From CAZMGV01 sp964621525 [NCBI: uncultured bacterium] (GTDB taxonomy: Bacteria; JAGRBM01), in assembly GCA_964621525.1 (NCBI GenBank), contig CAZUMS010000034.1:1-40310 (forward strand): 40,310 nt of DNA, given 5' to 3'. Shown here one piece after another: positions 15,554 to 24,746 of the stretch. Within the stretch, counting starts at the first letter, position 1, and each line of letters starts with the position of its first letter. The notes under the pieces are model-generated. The model was not told the DNA's origin. It ran no database searches and saw only the letters and a list, made by a program, of their open reading frames with translations. The position numbers were made by a program, and so were the translations under genes.

Positions 15554-17166
15554 GCCGGCTCACTGGCGGTCTTGAGCGGCTCACGCCCGCCGCATTTTTA
15601 GGGCTCTGCCTGGTCCTCCTTGCCGTATTCCGGCTTCCGTCCATTGCCGCGCCGCTCATGGATACGGACGAAGCGGTCCGGGCCGTCGGCGCCAGACTGA
15701 TCCTGGAGGGGAGAACCCCCTATCTCGATTTCGTGGACAACAAGCCGCCGCTCGCGTTCTACCTGTATGCGCTCGCGGGCGGCTCGCTCACGGGAGCAAG
15801 GGTGCTGGCGGCCCTTTTCACGCTTGCAACGGCCCTCGTTTCAGGCGCGCTGCTCCGGGAAAAACCAGCCGGCGTCCAGCGCCTTGCCACCGTCCTCTAC
15901 GTTCTGTTCTCGTCCGCCTGGCTCGACCGGCATTTCCTCACGGCGAACACCGAAGTGTTCATGAACCTCCCGCTCGCAGGTGCACTATGGTTTGCGCTGC
16001 CGAGAGAGCAGCCTGTCTCCCGCCAGTTCGGAGCGGGACTTTTCACGGGCGCACTCTTCGGACTCGCCGTCCTGATCCGCCCGACCGCCCTGTTCGCCGC
16101 CCCTGTCACAGCGTTGTTCTGGTTTCTGGGCCCCCGCGAGGCGAAGGACCTTTTCACTCAGGCGTCCGTCCGGCTCGGCGGCGCGGTACTGGGCGGAACG
16201 CTCGTCCTTGCGGGAATCTCGCTCTGGTTTCTCGGACATGATGCGTTCCGGGAGTTCTTCTTCTGGAGTTTTCTCTCAGGCGGCGACATCGGCTCCACCG
16301 GAAATACCGGCGCCGACTTCTGGCGGCGCTTCGCCTTCTCGTTCCTCCCCTGGGCAGGGGCAGCAGGTATCCTGTGGTTCGGCGCCGCCAAAGCGACGCT
16401 CACGGAATACCGGCTGGACGCCGCCCGGAGGGACTACGGCCTTCTCATGCTCGCCGCCATAACAGCCGTGACTGTTCTTCCCTGCGCCTTCGGCGGACGC
16501 TGGCGCGGCCACTACTACCTCCAGTTCCTGCCGTCTCTGGTTCCGTTAGCGGCGGTCTGGATCGGCAGCCTCGTTCCCAAAACTGAGGCCGAAGCCCACG
16601 GCCCCCGGAGCCTTTTCGTTCCGGCGGCGCTCGCGGCGGCTGTTCTGATTCCGGCAACGCTCGCCCTGCTCGTGAACTCGGTGAATCTCGCGAACGGCGC
16701 CCACGAGCGCCGCATCGGGCCCGAGGTCCTCGCCCTGGCAAACCGGTGGAAGAACACCGTTCCTGAGAACGAGACCGTCTTCATCTGGGGCTACGCGACG
16801 GGCGTGTATATGCTGTCGGAACGCGAGCCTGCGAGCCGCTATATCGTCCCCGTCACGAGGGTGTCGGGTTACGCCTACGGATCGGACGTCCAGCGAAGGG
16901 GCGGCGTGGATCCCGCCTCGCTCATCGATCCCGCCGAGGTAGCCCGGCTCGTCGCCGACCTCGACGAAAGCCGGCCCCTTGAGATCGCGGATCTCTCGCC
17001 GGGCGGCCTGCACGGCTGGGGCTGCTGCCCCATGCCGCCCGCTCTGGCATCCTGGGTTTCGAGCCGCTATACGTTGGCCGCGCCGGAAGGCCGGATCGTG
17101 GTCTGGCGGCGCAACGGCTCCGCCTCGCCGGCGGAAGCACCCCAAGGGAGTACCGAGCGGCCGTGA
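15538..17166 (+). CDS. GT-C family glycosyltransferase (ArnT/PMT-like), copy 2
   Basis: A 542-residue paralogue of the gene before it. Matching landmarks in the same order are MDTDEAVRAVGARL with PYLDFVDNKPP, a multi-helix membrane core, GGRWRGHYYLQ, and the C-terminal IWGYATGVY with VSGYAYGSD, corresponding to VWGYGPDLY and VTGYSFGG in copy 1. The two are diverged, implying an old tandem duplication with possible change in acceptor or sugar. It starts at GTG 15538, overlapping copy 1 by 16 bp, and its stop overlaps the GTG of the GT2 gene by GTGA. Donor and acceptor are unknown; polyprenyl-phosphate mannose or a similar sugar is the natural guess given the neighbour. Confidence 0.84.
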   Translation: MPQAVGRLTGGLERLTPAAFLGLCLVLLAVFRLPSIAAPLMDTDEAVRAVGARLILEGRTPYLDFVDNKPPLAFYLYALAGGSLTGARVLAALFTLATALVSGALLREKPAGVQRLATVLYVLFSSAWLDRHFLTANTEVFMNLPLAGALWFALPREQPVSRQFGAGLFTGALFGLAVLIRPTALFAAPVTALFWFLGPREAKDLFTQASVRLGGAVLGGTLVLAGISLWFLGHDAFREFFFWSFLSGGDIGSTGNTGADFWRRFAFSFLPWAGAAGILWFGAAKATLTEYRLDAARRDYGLLMLAAITAVTVLPCAFGGRWRGHYYLQFLPSLVPLAAVWIGSLVPKTEAEAHGPRSLFVPAALAAAVLIPATLALLVNSVNLANGAHERRIGPEVLALANRWKNTVPENETVFIWGYATGVYMLSEREPASRYIVPVTRVSGYAYGSDVQRRGGVDPASLIDPAEVARLVADLDESRPLEIADLSPGGLHGWGCCPMPPALASWVSSRYTLAAPEGRIVVWRRNGSASPAEAPQGSTERP

Positions 17167-17885
17167 ACTTCTCCGTCGTCGTCCCCACCTTTAACGAGAG
17201 CGCCAATATCCGCACCCTGCTGGATGACCTCACGGCAGCGCTCAAGGGGCTCGACTACGAGATCATCGTCGTGGACGACGACAGCCCGGACCGGACCTGG
17301 GAGATCGTCGAGAACTACGGGAAGGCCGAACCTCGCGTTCGCATCCTCCGCCGTACCACCGAGCGGGGACTCTCCACCGCCGTCATTGCCGGGTGGCAGG
17401 CCGCGAAGGGAAAATACCTCGCCGTCATCGACGGCGACGGCCAGCACCCGCCCGAAGCGCTCCGCCGGCTGCTGGAACATATCGGTAAAAGCGGCGAGGA
17501 CCTCGTGGCCGGAACCCGTAAGTCCTCCGGCGGTTCCACCGGCGACTGGAACCTCTGGCGCGTATTCGTGAGCTGGGTAGCGACCTCCATGGCGAAGGTG
17601 CTCTTTCCGTTCCGGCTCCGGAATCTCGGCGATCCCATGGGCGGCCTGTTCTGCTTCCGTCGCGAAGTGATTTCCGGGAAGGTCCTCTCCCCCATCGGCT
17701 ACAAGATCATGCTTGAGGTGATCATCCGCGGCCGTCCGGCGAAAATCGGCGAAGTGCCCTATACCTTCCTCACCCGGAAAGCCGGCGCGTCCAAGATGGG
17801 GTCGAAAGAGATCTTCCGCTACCTCCGGCATCTCCTCCGGATGCGGTTCCTGCCCGCCCCCACCCAAGGCATGGTGGTGAAGTAA
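17163..17885 (+). CDS. GT2 polyprenyl-phosphate sugar transferase (DPM1-like)
   Basis: Cytoplasmic-face glycosyltransferase of 240 residues, the size of soluble DPM1-type dolichol-phosphate mannosyltransferases, without the C-terminal membrane helices of longer relatives. Motifs: VVPTFNESANI at the N terminus, nucleotide-binding VVDDDSPDRT (Asp38-40), catalytic DGDGQHPPEAL (Asp90, Asp92), and GFxxR-like region MGGLFCFRREV. It would load a nucleotide sugar onto a polyprenyl phosphate, giving the donor for the two GT-C enzymes encoded directly upstream in overlapping frames. GTG 17163 overlaps the previous stop. The gene ends three bases before the convergent radical SAM gene. Confidence 0.88.
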   Translation: MNFSVVVPTFNESANIRTLLDDLTAALKGLDYEIIVVDDDSPDRTWEIVENYGKAEPRVRILRRTTERGLSTAVIAGWQAAKGKYLAVIDGDGQHPPEALRRLLEHIGKSGEDLVAGTRKSSGGSTGDWNLWRVFVSWVATSMAKVLFPFRLRNLGDPMGGLFCFRREVISGKVLSPIGYKIMLEVIIRGRPAKIGEVPYTFLTRKAGASKMGSKEIFRYLRHLLRMRFLPAPTQGMVVK

Positions 17886-17888
17886 GTC

Positions 17889-19181
17889 CTAGCGGACGGC
17901 CTCGGCCGCCGTGAGGTGGGCAGGCGGTTCGAACCAGTTTCCGGCGGCCTTCAGGGTTTCCACTGCCGCAGGTTCGATCCCGCACTCCTCGGCCGTCAGG
18001 TAGCAAGCCGGGTCCGGCGACCAGGGTGTTCCAAAGGTCCGGGCCGCCCTTACCCGCATCCCGCCGCCGCACATCGCATACCACTTGCAGGCCGAGCACT
18101 TGCCCCCGATGCGGCCCGGCTGGTCACGGAGCCCCGCCATCAGCGGGTCCGTGAGATCGGTCCAGATCTGCGAGAACGGGCGCTCCTTCACGTTGCCGAA
18201 GCTGTGGTCCATCCAGAACTGGTCGGCATGTACATTGCCGTAAAAGTCGATATCACCGATACCGACACCTGAGCTGAACCGGCTCCCGCCGTTCCAGGTC
18301 ATGAGACGCTCCACCTCTTTCGCCCGCACGGGATCGCGCTGCTCGAGCCGGTTCAGGAGGTACACGGCATCCACATGATTATCGACCGTAAGGACGTCCA
18401 CGCGGTGTCCTTCGCGAATCAGCGCTTCGGTGCGCTCCACGATCCGGTCCAGGGCGCGGCGGGTTTCGGCGTGGGTAAGGTCGTCATTCCTCAGGCTGCT
18501 GCCACGCCCCGAGTAGACAAGGTGATAGAAACAGACCCGCTCCACCCCCTCGCGCCGGACAAAATCGAAAATACCGTCGATGTTCTCGTAGTTGTGCCGG
18601 GTGAGCGTGAGCCGGAGTCCCACCTTCTGCTTCACCGCGATGCAGTTGCGGATACCCGCCACGGCAGCATCGAATGCCCCCTCCCGGCCCCTGAACCGGT
18701 CGTTAACCGGGCCGAGGCCGTCCAGCGAAATACCGATATAGGAAAAGCCGGTGTCTTTAAGCTTCTCCGCCGTGGCCCGGTCGATCAGCGTGCCGTTAGT
18801 GGAGAGCGTGAGCCGGAGACCTTTCTCCCGGGCATAGGGGGCCAGCAGCCAGAAGTCGTGCCGGGTGAGCGGCTCGCCGCCGGAAAGCAGCAGCGCGGGT
18901 ATATTGAAGGCCGCCAGATCGTCAATCACCGCCCTGGCTTCGTCCGTCGTCAGCTCGCCCTCGTACCGCTTCGCCTCGGAGTTCGAGTAGCAATGAACAC
19001 ATTTCAGGTTGCAGGAGCGCGTCCAGTTCCAGACGACAACGGGGCGGCGGTCTTTCGCTGACTTCGGTGTGCGCGTCGGATCCGTGGCCCCCGAGCCGTT
19101 TCCGCCGTGGACACGGACTCCGTAGCGCAGCGAATCGCCGGTGGTTTCCAGATCGAAGAAAAGCCGGGAAATGTCGATCAT
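17889..19181 (-). CDS. ahbC: Radical SAM enzyme of the AhbC/NirJ heme group
   Basis: A 430-residue radical SAM/SPASM-type protein. The iron-sulfur motif is CNLKCVHC (Cys57, Cys61, Cys64), with LLSGGEPLTRHD, LSTNGTLID and SIGISLDG-type segments, and a C-terminal cysteine cluster KCSACKWYAMC and ACYLTAEECG. The N terminus MIDISRLF...GDSLRYG, FYHLVYSGRGS and TVDNHVDAVYL resemble, from memory, AhbC (12,18-didecarboxysiroheme deacetylase of the siroheme-dependent heme pathway); NirJ of heme d1 synthesis is the near alternative. ATG 19181 lies ten bases after GGAGG; the frame extends to 19268 without need. No other heme d1 or alternative heme gene is nearby. Confidence 0.72.
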   Translation of the reverse strand: MIDISRLFFDLETTGDSLRYGVRVHGGNGSGATDPTRTPKSAKDRRPVVVWNWTRSCNLKCVHCYSNSEAKRYEGELTTDEARAVIDDLAAFNIPALLLSGGEPLTRHDFWLLAPYAREKGLRLTLSTNGTLIDRATAEKLKDTGFSYIGISLDGLGPVNDRFRGREGAFDAAVAGIRNCIAVKQKVGLRLTLTRHNYENIDGIFDFVRREGVERVCFYHLVYSGRGSSLRNDDLTHAETRRALDRIVERTEALIREGHRVDVLTVDNHVDAVYLLNRLEQRDPVRAKEVERLMTWNGGSRFSSGVGIGDIDFYGNVHADQFWMDHSFGNVKERPFSQIWTDLTDPLMAGLRDQPGRIGGKCSACKWYAMCGGGMRVRAARTFGTPWSPDPACYLTAEECGIEPAAVETLKAAGNWFEPPAHLTAAEAVR

Positions 19182-19357
19182 GGTGCCTGGACCTCCGGGC
19201 GGAATCCCACCCGTCTCCATACTGGCGCGCCGCCCTGCCCGACCGTTATGAGAGATGTCAGGCTTCACGGATGCCCTTCTGAAGCCACCGGTACGGTGGG
19301 ACCCGCCCGTTGGTTTCAGATACCGTTCCGCCTTCGATTCAGGGAGAAAAGAGTCTC

Positions 19358-20350
19358 ATGAGCAGAATGCCCGGTTTCCCCGAGCCCCATTACGTCCAGA
19401 CCAACGGAATCCGCATGGCGGTTTACGAGGAAGGTTCGGGACTGCCCGTGGTCCTCTGCCACGGATTTCCCGAGCTCGCCTATTCGTGGCGCCACCAGAT
19501 CCCGGCGCTGGCGGCAGCGGGCTTCCGGGCCATCGCCCCGGACCAGCGCGGTTACGGGCTAACCGACTGCCCGCCCGAGGTGACGGACTACACGATCCAG
19601 AAACTGACCGGCGACCTTGCAGGACTTCTCGACGCCCTGAAGCTCGACAAGGCCGTTTTCTGCGGACACGACTGGGGCGGTTTCGTGATCTGGGCCATGG
19701 GTCAGCTCTATCCGGACCGTGTGGCGGGGCTCATCGGCGTGAATACGCCGTTTCTCCCCCGCGCCCCGATGCCGCCTGTCGGCATGATGGAGAAGGTCAT
19801 GGGGCCGAACTTCTACATCGTCTATTTCCAGCAGCCGGGTCTCGCCGACAAGCGCCTCGCCGCAAACCCCCGGCGGGTGTTCCGGCAGCTGTTCATCAAG
19901 GCGCCCGTGACAAATGAAGGGAAAGAAGCACTCGCGAAAGCCATGAGCGGAAAGGCCCGCGAGCGGCTCCATGGCTTCAACCTCTGCGATATCGCCGAGG
20001 GACCCGACATTCCGGCCGAACAGGTGCTCACGGAGGCGGAACTCGACTACTACGCCGAGAACTTCGCCAGGACCGGCTTCACCGGCGGCATCAACTGGTA
20101 CCGCAACATGGACCGGAACTGGGAGACGACTGCCGGGAGCCCTCAGAAGCTCCTCTTCCCCTCGCTTATGGTAACGGCAGAGAACGACATGGCGCTCTCG
20201 CCGGCCATGGCGTCCGGGATGCCGGCGCTGATTCCGGATCTCGAGACGCACCTTATTAAGGGCTGCGGCCACTGGACACAGCAGGAAAAGCCGGAGGTGC
20301 TGAATGCCATTCTCACCGGCTGGATGAAACGCCGGTTCGGAAAGGGCTGA
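19358..20350 (+). CDS. Epoxide hydrolase-like alpha/beta hydrolase
   Basis: A 330-residue alpha/beta hydrolase close to soluble epoxide hydrolases. Oxyanion motif HGFPE, nucleophile elbow GHDWGG (Asp105), general-base His305 in GCGHWTQQEKP and the acidic partner in AENDMALSP form the expected triad. An Asp nucleophile and HGFPE favour epoxide hydrolase or haloalkane dehalogenase over esterase; the cap region WYRNMDRNW is epoxide-hydrolase-like. It probably opens an epoxide of xenobiotic or lipid origin to a diol in the cytoplasm. ATG 19358 follows AGGGAG; an upstream in-frame start at 19310 is less likely. It is convergent with the exporter operon, 13 bp apart. Confidence 0.86.
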   Translation: MSRMPGFPEPHYVQTNGIRMAVYEEGSGLPVVLCHGFPELAYSWRHQIPALAAAGFRAIAPDQRGYGLTDCPPEVTDYTIQKLTGDLAGLLDALKLDKAVFCGHDWGGFVIWAMGQLYPDRVAGLIGVNTPFLPRAPMPPVGMMEKVMGPNFYIVYFQQPGLADKRLAANPRRVFRQLFIKAPVTNEGKEALAKAMSGKARERLHGFNLCDIAEGPDIPAEQVLTEAELDYYAENFARTGFTGGINWYRNMDRNWETTAGSPQKLLFPSLMVTAENDMALSPAMASGMPALIPDLETHLIKGCGHWTQQEKPEVLNAILTGWMKRRFGKG

Positions 20351-20363
20351 ACGGGAACTGCCG

Positions 20364-21533
20364 CTACTCGCGCATGGCGACGGCAGGGGAGAGCCGGGAC
20401 GCACGGACCGCGGGCAGGATGCCGCCCAGAACGCCCATCAAGGCGGCGAAACAGAGCGACCCCAGGATGATGCCCGGCGTGGGCTCGAACGACACCGTGA
20501 TCTCGGACCAGGTCCGCATGTTCATGGTGGAGAACTTCACAAAGCTCATGCCGAGTGCCAGAACCGCACCCGTACCGCCGCCCACCAGCGCGAGCATTAC
20601 CGACTCGGCGAGAAACGACGACATGACGCTGAACCGCGAGAACCCGAGCGCGAGCAGCGTACCGATCTCGCGGCGGCGGTTCGCAACAGTGGCGTACATC
20701 GTGATCATCGCGCCGATCATGGCGCCGGTGGAGAACAGGACGGCGATCATCATGCCCATGGCAGTGATGAACAGGGCAAGTCCTTCCGACTGTTTCGTGT
20801 AATAGACGGTCTCGCGCATCACCTCGAGACCGAGCTGGCGGTCCGATTCGATCCTTGCCTTGAAGGCGTCGAACTTCTCCGCCGACTGGAGGCGGACTCG
20901 CATCGAGGACAGGCCACCGTGCCTGCCGAAGGCGCCGCGGACGGCGTCGATATCCGCCCAGACCTCCGATTCGTAGGCCGACCCCGAGGCCGAGAAGATG
21001 CCGACAACCTTGACGGGCCGGTTCTTCCGGAGCTCGAACGTCTCACCGAGGTCCATGCCCACAAACCGTCCCCGGATGGCACGGCCGATCACGGCCTCGT
21101 CTGTACCTGGCTGGGCAGCCCGTCCCTCGACGATCTTCGCCTGACGGCGGAACCGGAAGGCGGTGTCGGGGATACCCCGCACCGTGACGTTGGTGAACTG
21201 GTCCGGTGCGGACCGGAGCGGCTGGGCAAGAACGACGACGACCTCTCCGATGGCTTCCGGCGTACCGGATGAATCGCGCAGGATTTCATTCGCCGCGGCG
21301 ACGATCCCCTGCTGGGTAGCATCGATGCCGCTCGAGAGCTCGGCGTCCGAGCCCTTGCGGATCAGGACGGCAACGTCGGCCTCGCCCGAGCGGCCGAGCG
21401 TGCGCTCGATCCCCCGCGCCAGCATGAGCACCGATGCGAACACGAACACGACGAGGGCCAGGCCCGCTGCGGACGCAATGGTGTTGCGCCGGCGGACCTT
21501 AAGGCTGCGGATGTTGTAGGAGAGCGGTATCAT
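20364..21533 (-). CDS. ABC transporter permease, FtsX/MacB type, second subunit
   Basis: A 389-residue permease with the MacB/FtsX plan: an N-terminal helix after LKVRRRNTIASAAGLALV, a periplasmic domain of about 200 residues, then three C-terminal helices including the conserved VANRRREIGTLLALGFSR motif and the ending LGGILPAVRASRLSPAVAMRE (quoted here as GGILPAVRASRLSP). ATG 21533 lies one base past the stop of the preceding permease gene, so the two are translationally coupled. It should pair with the sister permease and the ATPase to extrude a substrate taken from membrane or periplasm; the substrate is not evident. Confidence 0.87.
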   Translation of the reverse strand: MIPLSYNIRSLKVRRRNTIASAAGLALVVFVFASVLMLARGIERTLGRSGEADVAVLIRKGSDAELSSGIDATQQGIVAAANEILRDSSGTPEAIGEVVVVLAQPLRSAPDQFTNVTVRGIPDTAFRFRRQAKIVEGRAAQPGTDEAVIGRAIRGRFVGMDLGETFELRKNRPVKVVGIFSASGSAYESEVWADIDAVRGAFGRHGGLSSMRVRLQSAEKFDAFKARIESDRQLGLEVMRETVYYTKQSEGLALFITAMGMMIAVLFSTGAMIGAMITMYATVANRRREIGTLLALGFSRFSVMSSFLAESVMLALVGGGTGAVLALGMSFVKFSTMNMRTWSEITVSFEPTPGIILGSLCFAALMGVLGGILPAVRASRLSPAVAMRE

Positions 21534-21534
21534 G

Positions 21535-22701
21535 TCAACCCACCTGCCTGAGCGCATCGGTGACATTCAGCCGGGACGCGCCCCACGCCGGGATCGCCGA
21601 TGCCAGCACTCCGAGAAACCCGCAGATCAGGACGGCGGAAACCGCCGTCAACGGGTCAATGCGGAAATAGGGGAAATACGCCCCCATGTTCTCCTCGAGC
21701 CACTTGCCGAGGCCTTCCTGCACGATGGGATACGACAGCAGGAGTCCGAGCACCCCGCCCGAGACGCCCACAAGAACGGCTTCGCCGACGATGGGCAGGA
21801 CGATCTGCCGAGGGGAGAACCCGAGCGCGAGCAGGACACCCTGTTCGCGGGTGCGCTCTCGAACACCCATGGCGATCGTGTTGCCGAGCACCATCAGCAT
21901 AATGAGCATGATGACGATGGAAACGATGTCGAGAGCCTTGAGGATGCCCGACACCATGCCCATGAACGAGAGGTTCATGTCGCGCTCGCTCTGGGTCAGG
22001 GTCGGCACCTCGCGCTCGTCGAATACCCGGTCCACCTCCTGGGCGATCCGGGCACCGGCCACCGGGTCATCGATGCGGCTCACGATCCAGCCGATCTGGT
22101 CGCGGCGGGATTCTGGCAGGGAATCGTTCAGGTAGTCCCAGTGAAAGAACAGGGAAGACCGGTCGAGAGTCTGCCGCTGGGGTTCGTAGATGCCTGAGAT
22201 CTGGAACTCCCAGCTTCCGGGGTAGATCGTGCCTTCCAGCGTGACCTTGTCGCCGGGCTTCACGCCCATTTCGCGGGCCAGCACGCTGCCGATAAGCGCT
22301 CCGTTTTTGGTCTCGAGCCAGGCAGCCTTCTGTGAGGGCTCCACATAAACCTCGTCGTAGACGTCAAGAAACGTCTTCGTGTCCACGGCCATGCTGCCAA
22401 AGAAAGAATCCGGGCGGCGCGGGTCCTTGGCGCCGAACCAGCTCATCCAGGTCGCCGCCTTGATACCCTGGATATCCCGGACGGTATCGGCGTAGTGCTT
22501 GGGGAGTTGGATCACGAAGGACATCTTGTGACGCGTTCCGATGCGGTCCTTCGCCGCGTAATCGGCGGCGGCGCTCCAGGCGGTCAGCACCGTACGGATG
22601 GCGACGTAGGCGATAACGGCGATCGAGAGGCCGAGAATCGTGAGCGCCGTCCGCAGGGTATTCCGCCGGACGTTCCGGATGGCGAGGGTCTGGAGATTCA
22701 T
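21535..22701 (-). CDS. ABC transporter permease, FtsX/MacB type, first subunit
   Basis: A 388-residue permease with the same layout as its neighbour: helix 1 in LRTALTILGLSIAVIAYVA, a periplasmic domain (about residues 45-255), then three helices with the GVRERTREQGVLLALGFS motif and a closing AIPAWGASRLNVTDALRQVG (last residues, quoted in part). The sequence is diverged from the second permease, so the channel is probably a heterodimer as in LolCE. ATG 22701 overlaps the ATPase stop by ATGA. Confidence 0.88.
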   Translation of the reverse strand: MNLQTLAIRNVRRNTLRTALTILGLSIAVIAYVAIRTVLTAWSAAADYAAKDRIGTRHKMSFVIQLPKHYADTVRDIQGIKAATWMSWFGAKDPRRPDSFFGSMAVDTKTFLDVYDEVYVEPSQKAAWLETKNGALIGSVLAREMGVKPGDKVTLEGTIYPGSWEFQISGIYEPQRQTLDRSSLFFHWDYLNDSLPESRRDQIGWIVSRIDDPVAGARIAQEVDRVFDEREVPTLTQSERDMNLSFMGMVSGILKALDIVSIVIMLIMLMVLGNTIAMGVRERTREQGVLLALGFSPRQIVLPIVGEAVLVGVSGGVLGLLLSYPIVQEGLGKWLEENMGAYFPYFRIDPLTAVSAVLICGFLGVLASAIPAWGASRLNVTDALRQVG

Positions 22702-23399
22702 GAGAGCGCGCCCTTGTCCAGATGCCGGATCGCATGTGCCCGCTCGGCAGCCGCCGGGTCGTGCGTCACCATGAGGATCGTCTTGCCGAACTCCTTGTTC
22801 AGCTTCTCAAGGAGGCCGAGGATATCGTTCGCACTGTCGCGGTCCAGGTCGCCCGTGGGCTCGTCGGCGACGATGAGCTGCGGGTCGTTCACGAGGGCGC
22901 GGGCGATGGCGACGCGCTGCTCTTGCCCGCCCGAGAGCTGACGAGGATAGTGTCCGAGCCGGTCGCCAAGACCCACGACGCGGAGGGCCGTCTCGGCGCG
23001 CTTGCGCCGGTCGGCCTTGGGCAGGTGGGTAAGAAGGAGCGGAAGCTCCACGTTCTCCACGGCCGTCAGCACCGGGATCAGGTTGAACGACTGGAAGATC
23101 AGTCCGAGCGTCTCGGCCCGGAACTTCGCCAGTCCGTCGTTGTCGAGACCGTTCAGGTCGTGGCCCGCCACGACGACGGACCCGGAGGTCGGCCGGTCGA
23201 GACCCGTGATGATGTTGAGGAGCGACGATTTTCCGGAGCCCGACGGCCCCATGAGGGCAATGTAGCCCCCCTGCGGGACCTGGAAGTCCAGACTGTTCAG
23301 AACCTTCAGGCTTTCCTCGCCACGATGGTAGGTCTTCGTGACCCCCTGAACATTAACCATCGGGGTTCCGCCGTTTGCCGGCTGCGCTGCACCACTCAC
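22698..23399 (-). CDS. ABC transporter ATPase, LolD/MacB type
   Basis: A 233-residue nucleotide-binding subunit. Walker A GPSGSGKS (Lys57), Q-loop IFQSFNLIP, signature LSGGQ (155-159), Walker B LIVADE (Glu180) with D-loop GDLD, and switch VTHDP are all intact. The sequence type (TKTYHRGEESLKVLNSLDF) is that of LolD/MacB/DevA exporters. GTG 23399 overlaps the adaptor stop by four bases and its own stop overlaps the first permease, so the four genes form one tightly coupled operon. Confidence 0.92.
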   Translation of the reverse strand: MSGAAQPANGGTPMVNVQGVTKTYHRGEESLKVLNSLDFQVPQGGYIALMGPSGSGKSSLLNIITGLDRPTSGSVVVAGHDLNGLDNDGLAKFRAETLGLIFQSFNLIPVLTAVENVELPLLLTHLPKADRRKRAETALRVVGLGDRLGHYPRQLSGGQEQRVAIARALVNDPQLIVADEPTGDLDRDSANDILGLLEKLNKEFGKTILMVTHDPAAAERAHAIRHLDKGALS

Positions 23400-24625
23400 G
23401 ATTCCTTGTCCTCCCTGACCGGGTTTCCGTCGGCCATGCCGGACGGCGGATTATTCACAATGCGGGTCCCCGGTATGGGTCCCCGGACGAGCAGGTAATA
23501 GTCCCCCCGGTCCTCGCCAAGTTCAACGGGCTCAATTCTAGCCTTGCCCTCACGAATGACGAATACCGCGTCCCGTCCGTCCGGTTTCACGAGCGCCGAC
23601 TTCGGGACGAGAATTTCGTCCGGCTGGTTCATCACCTCGGGGGACAGCTCCTTCGTGAGAAACCCCACACGCGCGGACATGTCGGGCAGCACGCCCTCGG
23701 GATCGTCGACGAAGGAGGCCTTCACGGTCACGGTCGCCTTGGAACGGTCCACCTTACGGCTGATCTCGTGGACCTTGCACCGGAGGCGGCGGCTCGGGAA
23801 GGCATCGAGAACGATCTCGCAGGGATTGCCGACGACAACCTGCGCCAGACGGCGTTCGGGCACATCCACCTCGACCATGAGGCTGTTCATGTCGGCGACC
23901 TCGGCGATATGGGCGGCCATGACGCCCACGAGCTCGCCGGCCTCGGCCGGCTTGCCGATAATCACTCCGTCCATGGGAGCGGCGATCTTCATGTAGGAAA
24001 GCGTCGTCAGGACCGATGCCATCTCGGCGCGGGTGGCGTCGAGTTCCGCCCGGGCGGCGTCGCGGGCGGCCAGCACCGAATCCCGGCGCGCCACGAGGTC
24101 GTCCACCGTCGCCTGCGCGGAGACGCCTTCGGCGGCCAGCCGCTTCTGCCGCTCGGCCTGCTGCTCCGCCTCGGTGAGCTGGGCGCCCGCGGTCCGGAGC
24201 CGCGCCTCGGCAGACGCGACCCTCGCCTGGATCACGGCGACGGAGCTGCGTTCCTGGGCGTCTTCGAGTTCGGCAATGATCTGGTCCTTCTTCACGGCAT
24301 CGCCTTCGCGCACATGAACTTTCGCGAGGCGGCCCGTAATCTTGGCCCCTACCTTGGAGGTCCGCTGCGGAACGACGTAGCCGCTCGCCGTGAGCTGCAC
24401 CGTCGCCCGGGCCGGAGAGGCGGCGATCACCTCTGTAACCTCCACGTTGGTCTTGAAGATCGTCCGCTGGGCGGCCGGGATTCCGAAGGCTGCGAGCAGC
24501 GCCACCACAAGAACACCGCCGCCGGCCCAGTAGAGCCAGCCCCAGGAACGCGGCGGCGGGGGCTCTTTGGGCCCGCCCCGGGTAATCCTGAGCGAATGAA
24601 GATCGGAGGAAAGCTGGTCACTCAT
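23396..24625 (-). CDS. Periplasmic adaptor (HlyD/MacA-like membrane fusion protein)
   Basis: A 409-residue membrane fusion protein: Pro-rich cytoplasmic start, one membrane anchor (about residues 31-50), a lipoyl half-motif around KVHVREGDAVKKDQIIAELED, a coiled-coil hairpin (about 115-185, rich in Ala, Glu and Arg), the second lipoyl half with APMDGVIIGKPAEAGELV, a beta-barrel domain and a membrane-proximal end. It should link the inner-membrane ABC pump to an outer-membrane channel, which is not encoded here. First gene of the exporter operon. A GGTTTT/AAAACC inverted repeat (24633-24650) lies just upstream. Confidence 0.9.
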   Translation of the reverse strand: MSDQLSSDLHSLRITRGGPKEPPPPRSWGWLYWAGGGVLVVALLAAFGIPAAQRTIFKTNVEVTEVIAASPARATVQLTASGYVVPQRTSKVGAKITGRLAKVHVREGDAVKKDQIIAELEDAQERSSVAVIQARVASAEARLRTAGAQLTEAEQQAERQKRLAAEGVSAQATVDDLVARRDSVLAARDAARAELDATRAEMASVLTTLSYMKIAAPMDGVIIGKPAEAGELVGVMAAHIAEVADMNSLMVEVDVPERRLAQVVVGNPCEIVLDAFPSRRLRCKVHEISRKVDRSKATVTVKASFVDDPEGVLPDMSARVGFLTKELSPEVMNQPDEILVPKSALVKPDGRDAVFVIREGKARIEPVELGEDRGDYYLLVRGPIPGTRIVNNPPSGMADGNPVREDKES

Positions 24626-24746
24626 GGCCGGGGGTTTTTAGCTGAAAACCACCGGTAAAACAGAGGGGTGTCCCTCGATGATGATCTGGCGGCTCGGCTT
24701 GAGGCTGAAAGTCCGGGCCTCACTGACCTGAATTGAAACCGAGCCG

